Below, piece after piece: positions 19,326 to 28,694 of a DNA stretch of 64,000 bases. The notes beneath the pieces were generated by a model, which was given only the letters and a program-made list of their open reading frames with translations, was not told the origin of the DNA and made no database searches. The number at the start of each line of letters is the position of its first letter. The stretch's first letter is position 1. The DNA comes from Acidobacteriota bacterium (GTDB taxonomy: Bacteria; Acidobacteriota; Blastocatellia; RBC074): assembly GCA_016196035.1 (NCBI GenBank), contig JACPYM010000024.1:58347-122346 (forward strand), written 5' to 3'. Both the position numbers and the translations under genes were made by a program.

Positions 19326-20492
19326 ATGTTTAGCAAGCACGTCGGTAAAAAACTTTCGGCCTATCACCACGGCGAACTCGTGGCGGCTAAGCGGCAACGC
19401 ATCGCGGCGCATTTGGCCCTGTGCGCGCGCTGTCAGGCCGAATACGAGCAAGTCGCGTTCGGCGCACAGATGGTCGCGCAGATGGCCGGGCAGCCCGAAC
19501 AGATAAAGGCGCCCGCGCGGCTGTGGGATGACCTGAATGCGCAACTGCCACGCGAACTCGAAGCCGAGAGCACGCGGCTGGCGGAAGCGGCGCGGCAACG
19601 CGGGCCTATACCGCCGCGTTTGAAATTCGCGTTGGCCGCCGCGTGTGCGTTGTTCTTGTTGGTGGCCGGTACGGTGTCATGGCGGCTCTATCGCAAGGCC
19701 ACCGCGCCCGCGTGGGAAGTCGAAACACTCGCCGGGCTGCCGCGCATCGGCCAGCAGCTTATTCAAAAAGCCGGCAAACTGCGCGTGGGCGAATGGCTGG
19801 AGACCGATCAAACGGCCAGCGCGCGTATTAACGTTGGGGCGATTGGGCAAGTCGAAATCGAGCCGAATTCGCAAGTGCAACTCGTGACCGCCCGCGCGAC
19901 CGAGCACCGGCTGACGCTGCAACGCGGCAAGCTAACGGCCATCATCACCGCGCCGCCGCGCGTCTTTTTCGTCAACACCCCCTCGGCGACGGCGGTGGAT
20001 TTGGGCTGCGCCTACACGCTGGAAGTCGCGGAAAACGGCGCAGGCACCTTGCGCGTGATCGCCGGCTGGGTGGCGTATGAAGCGCACGGTATCGAATCCT
20101 TCGTGCCCGAAGAAGCGATGTGCATCACGCGGCCCGTGTTCGGCCCGGGCACGCCGTATTACGAGGATGCGTCGGCGGCGTTGCAAGCCGCGGTGGCGCG
20201 CTTTGACATCGCACCACCGGGCGAACGCAATGCGGCCTTGACCGCAGTCTTGCACGAAGCGCGGCCACGCGATGGCCTGACGCTCTGGCATTTGCTGGCA
20301 CGCACCAACACGGACGAGCGTAAACAGGTCTTTGCTCGTTTCGCAACGCTGATCCCGCCGCCACAGGAAGTCACGCTGGAAGGCATTCAACGCGGGGATC
20401 ACACAATGCTGGATGCCTGGTGGGAAAAACTCGAACTGGGCAGCCCGAGCTGGTGGCGGATGTGGAAAGCGCCGCTGCCTTCAATGAAATAA
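19326..20492 (+). CDS. Transmembrane zf-HC2 anti-sigma factor with FecR-like domain
   Basis: 388 residues. The cytoplasmic N-terminus has the zinc-binding anti-sigma motif HLALCARCQAEY, followed by a membrane helix near residue 105 (FALAAACALFLLVAGTVSW). The external FecR-like region has LRVGEWLETDQTASARI, VEIEPNSQVQLV and FVNTPSATAVDLGCAYTLEV. It probably binds the sigma factor encoded directly upstream and releases it in response to an envelope signal. The stop-to-start spacing of 3 bp indicates translational coupling. Confidence 0.9.
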   Translation: MFSKHVGKKLSAYHHGELVAAKRQRIAAHLALCARCQAEYEQVAFGAQMVAQMAGQPEQIKAPARLWDDLNAQLPRELEAESTRLAEAARQRGPIPPRLKFALAAACALFLLVAGTVSWRLYRKATAPAWEVETLAGLPRIGQQLIQKAGKLRVGEWLETDQTASARINVGAIGQVEIEPNSQVQLVTARATEHRLTLQRGKLTAIITAPPRVFFVNTPSATAVDLGCAYTLEVAENGAGTLRVIAGWVAYEAHGIESFVPEEAMCITRPVFGPGTPYYEDASAALQAAVARFDIAPPGERNAALTAVLHEARPRDGLTLWHLLARTNTDERKQVFARFATLIPPPQEVTLEGIQRGDHTMLDAWWEKLELGSPSWWRMWKAPLPSMK

Positions 20493-20579
20493 CTGGGAAA
20501 TAACCGGCCTACGCCTTTTACTCCACCCTAACCAATTAACCGCATCGGAGCACGCAACGCTCTGGGCAGGAGGATGTGT

Positions 20580-21056
20580 ATGTTGAAACCGTTGTTGAAA
20601 GGACTCGTGGCCGCGTTGGCCGTCGCGTTTATCGGCTTGCAATTCATGCGGCCCAACCAAGCCAATCCGCCGGTTGATCCCGCGCAAACTTTGCAGGCGC
20701 ACGCGCGCTTGAACGCCGAAGTCGAAACCATCTTTAACCGCGCCTGCCGCGATTGTCATTCCAACGAAACAGACTGGCCGTGGTACAGCCAGATTGCGCC
20801 CGTCTCGTGGCTGGTGGCGGACGATGTGCGCGTAGGCCGCCGCCAATTGAACTTTTCGGAATGGGGCCGCTACAACGCGCGCCAGGCCGAACACAAGCTC
20901 GAAGAGATTTGCGCTGTGGTGGAAGCGGGCGCGATGCCGCCACGCAGTTACACCATCGCGCACAAGCAAGCCCAACTCTCTGCCGAGGATGTCAAAACCA
21001 TTTGCGGGTGGTCAGTGGCTACGCAGCAGCAATTGAATGAGCAGGCGAAACAGTAG
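20580..21056 (+). CDS. Haem-binding domain protein with CxxCH motif
   Basis: 158 residues from the ATG at 20580, six bases after AGGAGG; an ATG at 20574 is too close to that site. One N-terminal membrane anchor is followed by a single haem-binding CRDCHSNETDWPWYSQIAP and then LVADDVRVGRRQLNFSEW and MPPRSYTIAHKQAQLS, matching the bacterial haem_bd family. It is probably a periplasmic anchored c-type cytochrome in electron transfer. Downstream lies an AT-rich inverted repeat. Confidence 0.88.
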   Translation: MLKPLLKGLVAALAVAFIGLQFMRPNQANPPVDPAQTLQAHARLNAEVETIFNRACRDCHSNETDWPWYSQIAPVSWLVADDVRVGRRQLNFSEWGRYNARQAEHKLEEICAVVEAGAMPPRSYTIAHKQAQLSAEDVKTICGWSVATQQQLNEQAKQ

Positions 21057-21160
21057 AAAGCAAAAATCAAAGGGCAAAAATCGAAAGGCAAAAGGCCGGC
21101 ACTGCTCCGTTTTCCATTTTTGATTTTTGCCTTTTACCTTTTGCCTTTTGCTTTTCCGCT
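21057..21160 (+). repeat. AT-rich inverted repeat built from AAAGGCA / GCAAAAATC units
   Basis: A left array reading GCAAAAATCAAAGGGCAAAA and AAAGGCAAAAGGC faces a right array reading TTTTGATTTTTGCC, CTTTTGCCTTTTGC. The arms are reverse complements at short-unit scale, so the transcript downstream of the haem-binding gene can form a long hairpin. The arrangement parallels 7721-7848 and 60139-60229. Confidence 0.8.
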
Positions 21161-21234
21161 GATTTGCGTTTGGTTGCCTCGCCGCTATAATCAGCCCCTC
21201 GCACGCAAGCAAAAGTTTTCTCTCCAACGACGTT

Positions 21235-22242
21235 ATGAATGTCTGTCAACTCACGCGCGAACTGATCGAGATCGAATCGGTATCGTGGAATGAAGGCGCG
21301 GTCGGGCGCTATTTGCGCGATTATCTGAGCGACGCCGGGTTCGCGGTGATGACGCAACCGGTCAGCGAGGGGCGCTTCAACGTCTACGCCAAAGCGGGCG
21401 ACCCGTTGGTGACGCTTTCGACGCACATGGACACGGTGCCGCCTTTCATCGCGTCGCGTGAAGACGAGGCGAACATTTATGGACGTGGGGCTTGCGATGC
21501 GAAAGGCTTGATCGCCGCACAGATTTTCGCGGCAAAACAGTTGCTGGCAGCGGGCGCGAACAATCTGGGCCTGCTCTTTGTCGTCGGCGAAGAAGACGGC
21601 AGCGACGGCGCGCGCGTGGCGAATGCGATCCCCAATCGCAACAAGTTTTTGATCAATGGCGAGCCGACCGAGAGCACGCAGGCGCTGGCGACCAAAGGCG
21701 CGGTGCGCGTCATCATCGAAACGCACGGCCGCCCGGCGCATTCGGCTTATCCCGAATTGGGCGAATCGGCGATTGAAAAGCTGCTCGACATCTTGCAGGA
21801 CATTCGCCAGGCCGACTGGCCTGTGGATGAGAAGCTGGGACCGACCACCTGCAACATCGGCACGCTGTCAGGCGGACGCAAACCCAACGTCGTCCCCGAC
21901 CAGGCCGCCAGCGAACTGATGTTCCGCACCGTGATCGAAGCCGAAGCGATGTTTCAGCGTATCGAACAGCTTGTCGGCGACCGCGCCACCGTCAAACGCG
22001 GCTTCCATCTGCCGCCGATTCATTTGAAGACGGTGGACGCGCTGGCCCACGTGCCGACCAGTGTGGTGCGTTTCGGCACCGATATTCCGTGTCTGACAAA
22101 CTGGGGCCAGCCGCTGCTGTTTGGTCCCGGCTCGATTCACGATGCGCATACGGCGCATGAATTCATTATCAAACAGGATTTGCTGAACGCGGTTGACACG
22201 TATGCGCAATTGGCGCGGATGTTGTTGGCAGCGGCGGCGTGA
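21235..22242 (+). CDS. M20-family metallopeptidase/deacylase
   Basis: 335 residues. Zinc-site motifs: STHMDTVPPF, GRGACDAKGLIAAQI, the catalytic Glu pair in FVVGEEDGSDGA, and the terminal His in GPGSIHDAHTAHEFI. The lid-domain His is in THGRPAHSAYPELGES. Members include ArgE, DapE and LysK, which remove acyl groups from amino acids; the compact size fits a LysK/ArgE-like enzyme, but the substrate is not certain. It stands alone between two repeat elements. Confidence 0.9.
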   Translation: MNVCQLTRELIEIESVSWNEGAVGRYLRDYLSDAGFAVMTQPVSEGRFNVYAKAGDPLVTLSTHMDTVPPFIASREDEANIYGRGACDAKGLIAAQIFAAKQLLAAGANNLGLLFVVGEEDGSDGARVANAIPNRNKFLINGEPTESTQALATKGAVRVIIETHGRPAHSAYPELGESAIEKLLDILQDIRQADWPVDEKLGPTTCNIGTLSGGRKPNVVPDQAASELMFRTVIEAEAMFQRIEQLVGDRATVKRGFHLPPIHLKTVDALAHVPTSVVRFGTDIPCLTNWGQPLLFGPGSIHDAHTAHEFIIKQDLLNAVDTYAQLARMLLAAAA

Positions 22243-22252
22243 AACAAACGAG

Positions 22253-22334
22253 GCAGTACCAGGAGCGGTAGCAACTGGGTTGCGTCGGAGATCATAACCT
22301 AAAAACACCCGGTCGCTACCGCTCCTGGTACCGC
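22253..22334 (+). repeat. Inverted repeat with GTACCAGGAGCGGTAGC arms
   Basis: Left arm 22253-22280 and right arm 22307-22334 are complementary at 25 of 28 positions around a 26-bp spacer. It sits between the M20 peptidase and a small gene and may act as a terminator. The boundary and mismatch pattern suggest a dispersed repeat rather than a simple terminator. Confidence 0.85.
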
Positions 22335-22365
22335 ACCAAGCTTTCATACGGAGACTGAACCCAAT

Positions 22366-22623
22366 ATGCCAACTGCAAAATTCACCCACGAACCCGGCAG
22401 CCCGGAGTATCAAGCGTCGGAATGGCTGATGACGATCCACAACGCCTACCGCGAAATTGACCACGCCATCGAGGCCGCGCCCGATTCGGCGGAATTCATC
22501 GAACGCTTGCGAGAGCGCCTGCGCCGTGATTACGAGCAAAACCGCGAACAGATGGGCTGGACGGAACGCTCGCGCGACGTCGCGATGAAGGCGCTGGAGT
22601 ATGCGTTGAAGACACGCACCTAA
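22366..22623 (+). CDS. Small charged helical protein of unknown function
   Basis: 85 residues, almost entirely charged alpha helix (YREIDHAIEAAPDSAEFIER, then LRERLRRDYEQNREQMGW). No signal peptide, membrane segment or known motif is visible. Ribosome binding is plausible from GGAGACTGAACCCAAT upstream of the ATG. Codon use resembles its neighbours, supporting a real gene. Confidence 0.65.
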   Translation: MPTAKFTHEPGSPEYQASEWLMTIHNAYREIDHAIEAAPDSAEFIERLRERLRRDYEQNREQMGWTERSRDVAMKALEYALKTRT

Positions 22624-22699
22624 CGTGGCGGGAAAAGCGAATTGAAAAGCGTGGGTGAACGGCTGGGCTGTTTGTTCGCGCTTTTGCTTTTTCGGCTGG

Positions 22700-23515
22700 C
22701 TAGTTTTTCTGAAAAAAAGAAGGCTCGTCAGCCAAAGCGGTAAGCTTGGTTGAGTGAATCAGCGTACTTTCATCCGGCGCAACCATCAGGAAACCGCCCG
22801 TGCGCAATGCGCTACTAAGATTCGAGACCAGTTGACGCGCGGCTGTTCCGCTCAACATCGTCAACAGGTTTGCGCAAAGGATCAGATCAAACCGACCCGC
22901 CACGCCACGCCAGAACATCCGATCAAAAAGATTCAAGCGGCGAAACACCACCAAACGCCGGGCCATTTGCGCGACTTGATAAGTGTCGCCGGTGCCGCTG
23001 ACAGGCTCAAAAAATTGCGCGCGCGTGGCTTCGTCAACCGCCACCAAGGCCGTCGCCGGATAGCGAGCGCGGCTGGCTTCGAGCAAGGCGCGATTGCGCA
23101 CGTCGGTGGCTAGAATTTCCACGTGGTCTTGCGGGGTTTGCGGTTGAACCTGATTGACGGTGAGCGCCAGCGAATAGGCTTCCTCACCAGTCGAACAGGC
23201 GGCGCTCCACAAACGCAATTGCCGGGCGGGCGGGCATTGCCGCAACAACGCCGGCAAGATGAACAGCCGTAAAAACGCGAATTGCCGCGGCTCGCGAAAG
23301 AAGCTTGTGGCACCGATGGCAGTCTCTTCAACCAAGGCGAGTAACTCACTGGGGTTGGCGGCGAGTTGGCAATAATCCTCGGCGGCGACGCCCAACCGCT
23401 GCGCTTTGTTTATCACGGCGTCATTGATGACGGCGTGATTGGCGGCGTTGATCGCCCACCCGAACTCTTCGGCCAAGGCTTCTTCCAAGCGTTTTTGGGC
23501 TGGTGTTGGTTCCAC
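22700..23515 (-). CDS. CheR-family SAM-dependent methyltransferase
   Basis: 271 residues. An N-terminal helical domain is followed by the SAM-binding core: TSFFREPRQFAFLR, LRLWSAACSTGEEAYSLAL, VEILATDVRNRALLEASRA, and FDLILCANLLTMLSG. CheR enzymes methylate chemoreceptor glutamates. No chemotaxis genes are nearby; the gene follows moeA and moaC by only 8 bp, so its substrate may not be a chemoreceptor. The canonical CANVLMYF-type motif reads CANLLTML here. Confidence 0.88.
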   Translation of the reverse strand: MEPTPAQKRLEEALAEEFGWAINAANHAVINDAVINKAQRLGVAAEDYCQLAANPSELLALVEETAIGATSFFREPRQFAFLRLFILPALLRQCPPARQLRLWSAACSTGEEAYSLALTVNQVQPQTPQDHVEILATDVRNRALLEASRARYPATALVAVDEATRAQFFEPVSGTGDTYQVAQMARRLVVFRRLNLFDRMFWRGVAGRFDLILCANLLTMLSGTAARQLVSNLSSALRTGGFLMVAPDESTLIHSTKLTALADEPSFFQKN

Positions 23516-23523
23516 GTCAGGGT

Positions 23524-24030
23524 TTAACTCGCCTCAGCGACTTCAGTGGGCCGGCGCCATGCGCCCGAATGCCCGCCGCTTTTGCGTTCCAGCCGGATGT
23601 CCGAGATCACCATCAGGCGGTCAAGCGCTTTGCACATATCGTAAAGCGTCAGGGCCGCGACCGAGACGGCGGTGAGGGCTTCCATTTCGACGCCGGTTTG
23701 CGCGCTGGTCGTCGCGGTGGCGGTCAGTTGCGCGCCTGCGTCCGTCAGCGTGATTTGCACATCGGCGTGTGAAAGGGCCAGCGAATGACAAAGCGGGATC
23801 AACTCGGCGGTACGTTTGGCGGCCATGATACCCGCCAGCCGCGCCGTTTCGAGCGGATCGCCTTTGGGCGTGCGGCGTTCACGAATCGCTGTGACCGTGG
23901 CGGGTGCCATGTGGACGAACCCGCTCGCTTCCGCTGTGCGCGTCGTAACGGCTTTCGCGCCGACATCCACCATCGTGATGCGCCCTTCGGCGTCCAGGTG
24001 CGTAAGTTGTGGCGGCATTTCTTGCGACAT
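23524..24030 (-). CDS. moaC: Cyclic pyranopterin monophosphate synthase
   Basis: 168 residues. Characteristic MoaC motifs: [66 protein letters not shown] and [15 protein letters not shown]. It converts the cyclic GTP intermediate made by MoaA into cyclic pyranopterin monophosphate, an early step of molybdenum cofactor synthesis. Its ATG follows the moeA stop directly (TAGATG), and cheR follows 8 bp after it. Confidence 0.96.
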   Translation of the reverse strand: MSQEMPPQLTHLDAEGRITMVDVGAKAVTTRTAEASGFVHMAPATVTAIRERRTPKGDPLETARLAGIMAAKRTAELIPLCHSLALSHADVQITLTDAGAQLTATATTSAQTGVEMEALTAVSVAALTLYDMCKALDRLMVISDIRLERKSGGHSGAWRRPTEVAEAS

Positions 24031-25233
24031 CTATTTTGGCAGTTGAATGACTTCGGCCAATTCACCGGCGCTCAAGCTCGCCCGGTCTTCAGGAACGACA
24101 ATCAAGGCGTCGGCTTGCATAAACGCAACCAGATCAGATGAACCGCCCCATTTGAGCGGTTCGGCTTCGGCGCATCCGTCACGAATCAGCAAGCGCGCCG
24201 GTTGATGGCTGCGGCGCGGCGGCGCGCCTTTGATCGTGCGGGTCACGTGCGCCCGCCAACGTGGCAGATGAATCTCATGTGCGCCTTGCATTCTGAGCAA
24301 CACCGGACGTGCGAACACATGAAACGAGACAGCCACCGAAACAGGGTTGCCGGGCAAACCGAAAATCACCTTGTCCTCCAACTTGGCAAATACGGTCGGT
24401 TTGCCGGGATGCATGGCGACTTTTTCAACCAATATCTCCGCGCCCAAAGCGAGCAGCGCGGGTTTGACCAAGTCATAATCGCCCATCGAAACGCCGCCTG
24501 ACAGCATCACGACGTCGGCTTGAGCGAGTGCATCAGCAATGGCGGTGCGCGTAACCTCGAAATCATCGCACACGATTGCTGCGTGTATGACCTCGGCTCC
24601 GGCCTGCGTGGCATAGCCCGCCAGCGAATACGTATTGGAATTGCGAATCTGTGCGCCTTGCGGTGTCTCGTGCACCTCGACCAGTTCGCTGCCGGTCGAA
24701 AGCAGCGCCAGGCGTGGACGGTGCGACACGATCACATCGGCATAGCCGAAACTCGCCAACACGGCTGCCGTCGCAGGTGTAATGCGTTCGCCCGCATTGA
24801 CGACAACCTCTCCTTTACGCGCTTCGCTGGCACGTGGAGTGATGAACTGCCCGGCAGCCACCAATTCGGTCAGTTCAATGAAACCATCGTCATTGACCTG
24901 GATGACTTCAATTTTCTGCACAGCATCTGCACCAGCGGGAATGGGCGCACCGGTCATAATCCGCACCGCCTGTCCGGCCGCGACCTCACCACCAAACGTG
25001 AACCCGGCAGCGGCTTCGCCAATCGCCTGCAACCGCACGGGCGGCTTTTGTGTGTCCGCCGACCGCACGGCATAACCATCCATGCGCGCCCGGTCGAAGG
25101 GCGGCAAATCCAAATCGGAGAAAGCCGGTTGTCGCAACACTCGACCGACTATGTCAGACAAAGCCACTGTTTCGTCCGGCAACACGGGCGTGTGATCGAG
25201 CATGAGTTGCAGAGCGTCTTCGATGCGCAACAT
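24031..25233 (-). CDS. moeA: Molybdopterin molybdenumtransferase
   Basis: 400 residues from the ATG at 25233; a longer frame extends toward the tRNA genes without support. Motifs: [35 protein letters not shown], the MoCF-domain [17 protein letters not shown], and [16 protein letters not shown]. MoeA inserts molybdate into adenylylated molybdopterin. Pairing with moaC shows a molybdenum cofactor operon, although moaA, moaE and mogA are not in view. Confidence 0.95.
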   Translation of the reverse strand: MLRIEDALQLMLDHTPVLPDETVALSDIVGRVLRQPAFSDLDLPPFDRARMDGYAVRSADTQKPPVRLQAIGEAAAGFTFGGEVAAGQAVRIMTGAPIPAGADAVQKIEVIQVNDDGFIELTELVAAGQFITPRASEARKGEVVVNAGERITPATAAVLASFGYADVIVSHRPRLALLSTGSELVEVHETPQGAQIRNSNTYSLAGYATQAGAEVIHAAIVCDDFEVTRTAIADALAQADVVMLSGGVSMGDYDLVKPALLALGAEILVEKVAMHPGKPTVFAKLEDKVIFGLPGNPVSVAVSFHVFARPVLLRMQGAHEIHLPRWRAHVTRTIKGAPPRRSHQPARLLIRDGCAEAEPLKWGGSSDLVAFMQADALIVVPEDRASLSAGELAEVIQLPK

Positions 25234-25325
25234 AGGGTCGGATCCGGAACCAAAAACAGAAAAGCCGCTCGCTTGCACGAACGGCTTGGGAATTGTTGGT
25301 GATGAAATGAGTGCTTAAATTTGAA

Positions 25326-25407
<82 letters not shown>

Positions 25408-25445
25408 GTCAAACTCGCCGTTCGCGCTCTTGACGGCTTCCCTGA

Positions 25446-25518
25446 TAGGCACGGTGGGACTCGAACCCACAACCTTCACCTTGTAAGGGTGACCGTCTAC
25501 CATTGACTGTACGTGCCT
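25446..25518 (-). tRNA. tRNA-Val (anticodon TAC)
   Basis: Minus strand: acceptor AGGCACG pairs with CGTGCCT with discriminator A. The anticodon stem TCACC/GGTGA encloses CTTACAA, giving TAC. The T-arm has GGTTCGA. The D-stem is only three pairs (GTC/GAC around AATGGTA), slightly unusual but acceptable. Confidence 0.93.
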
Positions 25519-25662
25519 GCGCACTTGTTGCGAACGAGGGGGCATCTTACTGACCACTCCCAACTCTGTCAACCTTTGCCGCAAATTTATCTCAGGCTAT
25601 ACTGCGTGCGCTCCTACACCGTTTGCCTCACTGGATTGGTTGATTTGATCGGAGAAATTTTC

Positions 25663-26775
25663 ATGCCGAATTTGGGCCGCCGTTATCTTCCCGGATCGTT
25701 TTTGCTCTTTGTTTTCTGTCTTAATTCTTATGGCTGGTTGCGGGTCTCGGCACAAGATAAAGCCCCGCCGCCAAATCCCAAAGAAGAACAGACGAATGTT
25801 TTCCGCATGGATACCGACCTGGTTTCGATTGACGTACAAGTAACAGATCGTCAAGGTGCGCAGTACGGCACCAAGCTTTCCCCGGAAGACTTTGTCGTTT
25901 ATGAAGACGGTGTGCGGCAAAAGATCAGTAATTTCTCGGCCACCGAAGTGCCTTTCAATTTGGTGTTGCTGCTGGACACCTCCGGCAGCACGCGCGATGA
26001 GCTGTCCCTGATGCAAAAGGCCGCGCGGCGCTTCCTGACTGAATTGCGACCGCACGACCGCGTAGCAATTATCCAATTCAATCAGCAGGTCGAACTTATC
26101 AAGGACCTAACCGCCGATCGTGGCAAGCTGGAAAAAGCTTTGGGTCAATTGACCGGCGGCAGCGGGACTTCGTTTTACGATGCCGTGCAATTGGCACTGG
26201 ATGAGGTTTTGCGCAAAGCCACGGGCCGCAAAGCGATTGTGGCGCTGACGGATGGTGTGGATTCGTTTGGCTTCGGCACCTATGAGAAATTGTTGCCCAA
26301 GCTGGAAAGCGCCAGAGCGGCGCTCTATTTTCTCAAGCTGGATACCGAGGAATATACCGAAGCGCGGATGTTGCGCGATTGCCGTGATAGCAGCCATTTC
26401 AAATTTTCGCGCAAGCAGTTAAAGAAGTATTTCGATGAGTTCATCAAAGAGGGCGACCCCAGCCAGTACGAAGATCATTGCAAGCTAGAGCGCATGGAAA
26501 AGATTCGGATCAACCGGCGTTTATACGAAGCGGCGGGCGACGAATTGGAGGAGATGTCCAGTAAGACCGGCGGGCATGTCTATCCGGTTGAATCGTTGCA
26601 ACAACTCGCTCCGAAGTTTACACAGATTGCGGCGGAGTTACGCACGCAATACTCCCTGGCGTACTACCCCAGCAATGAAAAGCACGATGGCAAATGGCGC
26701 GGCGTGCGCATCGAAATCAAAAAGCCCGGCCTGACGGTGCAAGCGCGGCCTGGCTACCGCGCGCCGCTGGATTAG
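25663..26775 (+). CDS. Acidobacterial VWFA-related secreted protein
   Basis: 370 residues from the ATG at 25663 behind GGAGA. A signal peptide is followed by VSIDVQVTDRQGAQYGTKLSPEDFVVYEDG and a von Willebrand A domain with MIDAS-like LLLDTSGSTRDELSLM, a Thr region in GGSGTSFYDAVQLAL, and VALTDGVDSFGFG. The C-terminus has LRTQYSLAYYPSN and VQARPGYRAP, the signature of the acidobacterial VWFA protein family. Members are abundant in Acidobacteriota and probably mediate adhesion or protein-complex assembly outside the membrane; their exact role is unknown. Confidence 0.93.
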   Translation: MPNLGRRYLPGSFLLFVFCLNSYGWLRVSAQDKAPPPNPKEEQTNVFRMDTDLVSIDVQVTDRQGAQYGTKLSPEDFVVYEDGVRQKISNFSATEVPFNLVLLLDTSGSTRDELSLMQKAARRFLTELRPHDRVAIIQFNQQVELIKDLTADRGKLEKALGQLTGGSGTSFYDAVQLALDEVLRKATGRKAIVALTDGVDSFGFGTYEKLLPKLESARAALYFLKLDTEEYTEARMLRDCRDSSHFKFSRKQLKKYFDEFIKEGDPSQYEDHCKLERMEKIRINRRLYEAAGDELEEMSSKTGGHVYPVESLQQLAPKFTQIAAELRTQYSLAYYPSNEKHDGKWRGVRIEIKKPGLTVQARPGYRAPLD

Positions 26776-26829
26776 TCCCATTCGCGTTCTGCTTCCCTGC
26801 CCTGTTAAATACGCCAACGTAGCCCTGTC

Positions 26830-27606
26830 ATGAAGCTGCTCGAGTTAAACGACCTGCATTTCGGTTATGCGCAACCCGTGCTGACGGGCGTGACGCTGGA
26901 AGTGCAAGCGGGTGAAGTCGTCGCGTTGCTCGGAGCCAATGGCGCGGGCAAATCCACTTTGCTCAGTCTGACGCATGGGTTGTTGCAACCGCAGCGCGGC
27001 GAAGTGCGCCTGAGCGAAAAGCCCTTGGCGCAATGGTCGCGGCGTGAAATCGCGCGCCAACTGGCGCTGGTGGCGCAACAGAGCGAGGTGCGCTTTCCGC
27101 TAACGGCGTTGGAATACGTCTTGACGGGCCGGTTCGCACACGCGCGCGGGTTCGGATTCGAGACGGAGCGCGACGTGGAAGCTGCCCTTGCGGCGTTGCG
27201 CGCAACCGATGCCGAGCAATTCGCGGCCCGCCGTTTTAACGAGTTGTCGAGCGGCGAAAAACAACGTGTAGTGCTGGCCCGCGCGCTGGCGCAGGAACCG
27301 CGCGCCTTGCTGTTGGACGAACCCACAGCGAATGCCGACTTGGCACATCAATTCTCGTTGCTGGAACTGGTGCAGCGGTTGACACGCGAACGCGCTTTCG
27401 GGGTGTTGCTGGTGACGCACGAGATCAATCTGGCCGCTGAGTTTGCTGATCGTATCGCGCTGCTCAAAGAGGGGCGCTTGCTCGCGTGCGGAAAACCGCA
27501 TGAAGTTTTGACAGAAGAACGGTTGAACGAAACCTTCAGCACTTCTTTGCTGGTAGCCGCTCACCCGCAAACTGGGAACCCGCATATTTTTTGGCGCAGC
27601 AACTGA
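26830..27606 (+). CDS. FecE/HmuV-type ABC transporter ATP-binding protein, orphan
   Basis: 258 residues. Walker A LGANGAGKSTLL at about 38-49, Q-loop ALVAQQSEVRFPLTALEYV, signature LSSGEKQRVVLARALAQ, and Walker B LLLDEPTANADLAHQ. The sequence class fits ATPases of haem, siderophore or cobalamin importers. No permease or binding protein is adjacent: the VWFA gene precedes it and a convergent protease gene follows, so partners must be elsewhere. Confidence 0.88.
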   Translation: MKLLELNDLHFGYAQPVLTGVTLEVQAGEVVALLGANGAGKSTLLSLTHGLLQPQRGEVRLSEKPLAQWSRREIARQLALVAQQSEVRFPLTALEYVLTGRFAHARGFGFETERDVEAALAALRATDAEQFAARRFNELSSGEKQRVVLARALAQEPRALLLDEPTANADLAHQFSLLELVQRLTRERAFGVLLVTHEINLAAEFADRIALLKEGRLLACGKPHEVLTEERLNETFSTSLLVAAHPQTGNPHIFWRSN

Positions 27607-27653
27607 GTTCAGGCCAATTCAGCACAGCCTGGCAATTCACTCTGCCCTGCCAG

Positions 27654-28292
27654 CTAAAGCATCGAAAATGCCCAATGAATCAGCGGGCTAGTCAGGTTAT
27701 CAAGCAAGCCGGAGGCGCTAACGGCGATCAGGATAATCAACCCGAACGGACGGATTTGCTCAAACACTTCGGCCATGCGGGGCGGCAAGAGTGTCTCCAA
27801 CATGTGCCCGCCATCCAGCGGCGGAATCGGCAGGAAATTCAGCACCATCAAAAAAAGATTCATCCACACCATCGTGACCAGCAAAAAGGCGACCGCTTCG
27901 GCGTATTCACCAAGTGAACCGCCTAAGGACAAGCGCACGGCTTTGAGCACAATCAGGCTGATGATCGCCAGACCCAGATTGGTCAAAGGGCCGGCGGCCG
28001 ACGTCCAAAAATCGCCCCACTTCGGATCGCGCATTTGCGATTTGTCTACAGGCGTGCTGGCCCAGCCCATAATGCCGCTGCCGCCTGTCATAAACAGCAC
28101 CATCAGCGGCAGCAGCAAGGTGCCGATAGGATCAATGTGCGGAATCGGATTGAGCGTCACGCGGCCCAAATCTTTGGCCGTCGAATCGCCCCATTTCCAG
28201 GCCGTCCAGGCGTGCGCAGCTTCGTGGCAGGCTGTCGAGAAGAGAAACACCACGAACATAATGGCGATCTTGCCGATATTCACATCACCCAC
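27654..28292 (-). CDS. Site-2 protease family (M50) membrane metalloprotease
   Basis: About 213 residues, starting at a GTG at 28292 eight bases after AGGAG; a TTG at 28298 is less well spaced. The zinc motif is FSTACHEAAHAWTAWKWGD and the second motif LNFLPIPPLDGGHMLE supplies the distal ligand. Five or six membrane segments fit the compact group of M50 proteases without a PDZ domain. Such enzymes cut membrane substrates during regulated proteolysis. It is preceded by the DUF4031 gene at 24 bp. Confidence 0.9.
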   Translation of the reverse strand: MGDVNIGKIAIMFVVFLFSTACHEAAHAWTAWKWGDSTAKDLGRVTLNPIPHIDPIGTLLLPLMVLFMTGGSGIMGWASTPVDKSQMRDPKWGDFWTSAAGPLTNLGLAIISLIVLKAVRLSLGGSLGEYAEAVAFLLVTMVWMNLFLMVLNFLPIPPLDGGHMLETLLPPRMAEVFEQIRPFGLIILIAVSASGLLDNLTSPLIHWAFSML

Positions 28293-28316
28293 AGTCAATG
28301 CTCCTTTTTGCGCGCG

Positions 28317-28667
28317 TCATCGTTTCCCTTGCCAGCGGCGCGCTACCAGCGGAGCCAACAAGTCCAACTCATCAGGCGGCAACAACCGCCCGAAGCCGCG
28401 CGGCGTCAGGCGAATGGCACGTTGCACCAATTCGCGCGAAGTGACCAGTTGGGCGCCGACGTGCAACGCAAATTCGTATTCCGGATCGGTCAGGTCGAAA
28501 TGGATAATGGATTTGGCCTGCACCCATTCCCGTTTTAAGCGCAACTCCACCGCAAAGTCGAACAACTCAAGCAGCGAATCGTCCGAGGTCAAATGCCCGC
28601 AGCGCCGATTCCAAAACCGGCGCGGGCCACGCTCCGGGTTGAAAAACGAATCCAGCAAGATCGCCAT
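28317..28667 (-). CDS. DUF4031 domain-containing protein
   Basis: 116 residues. The opening MAILLDSFFNPERGPRRFWN, then HLTSDDSLLELFDFAVELRL, HFDLTDPEYEFALHVGAQLV and SRELVQRAIRL match the DUF4031 pattern of short actinobacterial and acidobacterial proteins with no known function. It is the middle gene of a minus-strand group with the H1-like protein upstream and the M50 protease downstream. Confidence 0.75.
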   Translation of the reverse strand: MAILLDSFFNPERGPRRFWNRRCGHLTSDDSLLELFDFAVELRLKREWVQAKSIIHFDLTDPEYEFALHVGAQLVTSRELVQRAIRLTPRGFGRLLPPDELDLLAPLVARRWQGKR

Positions 28668-28694
28668 TGCCTCTCATTGCCCTAGTTGGTTGCC

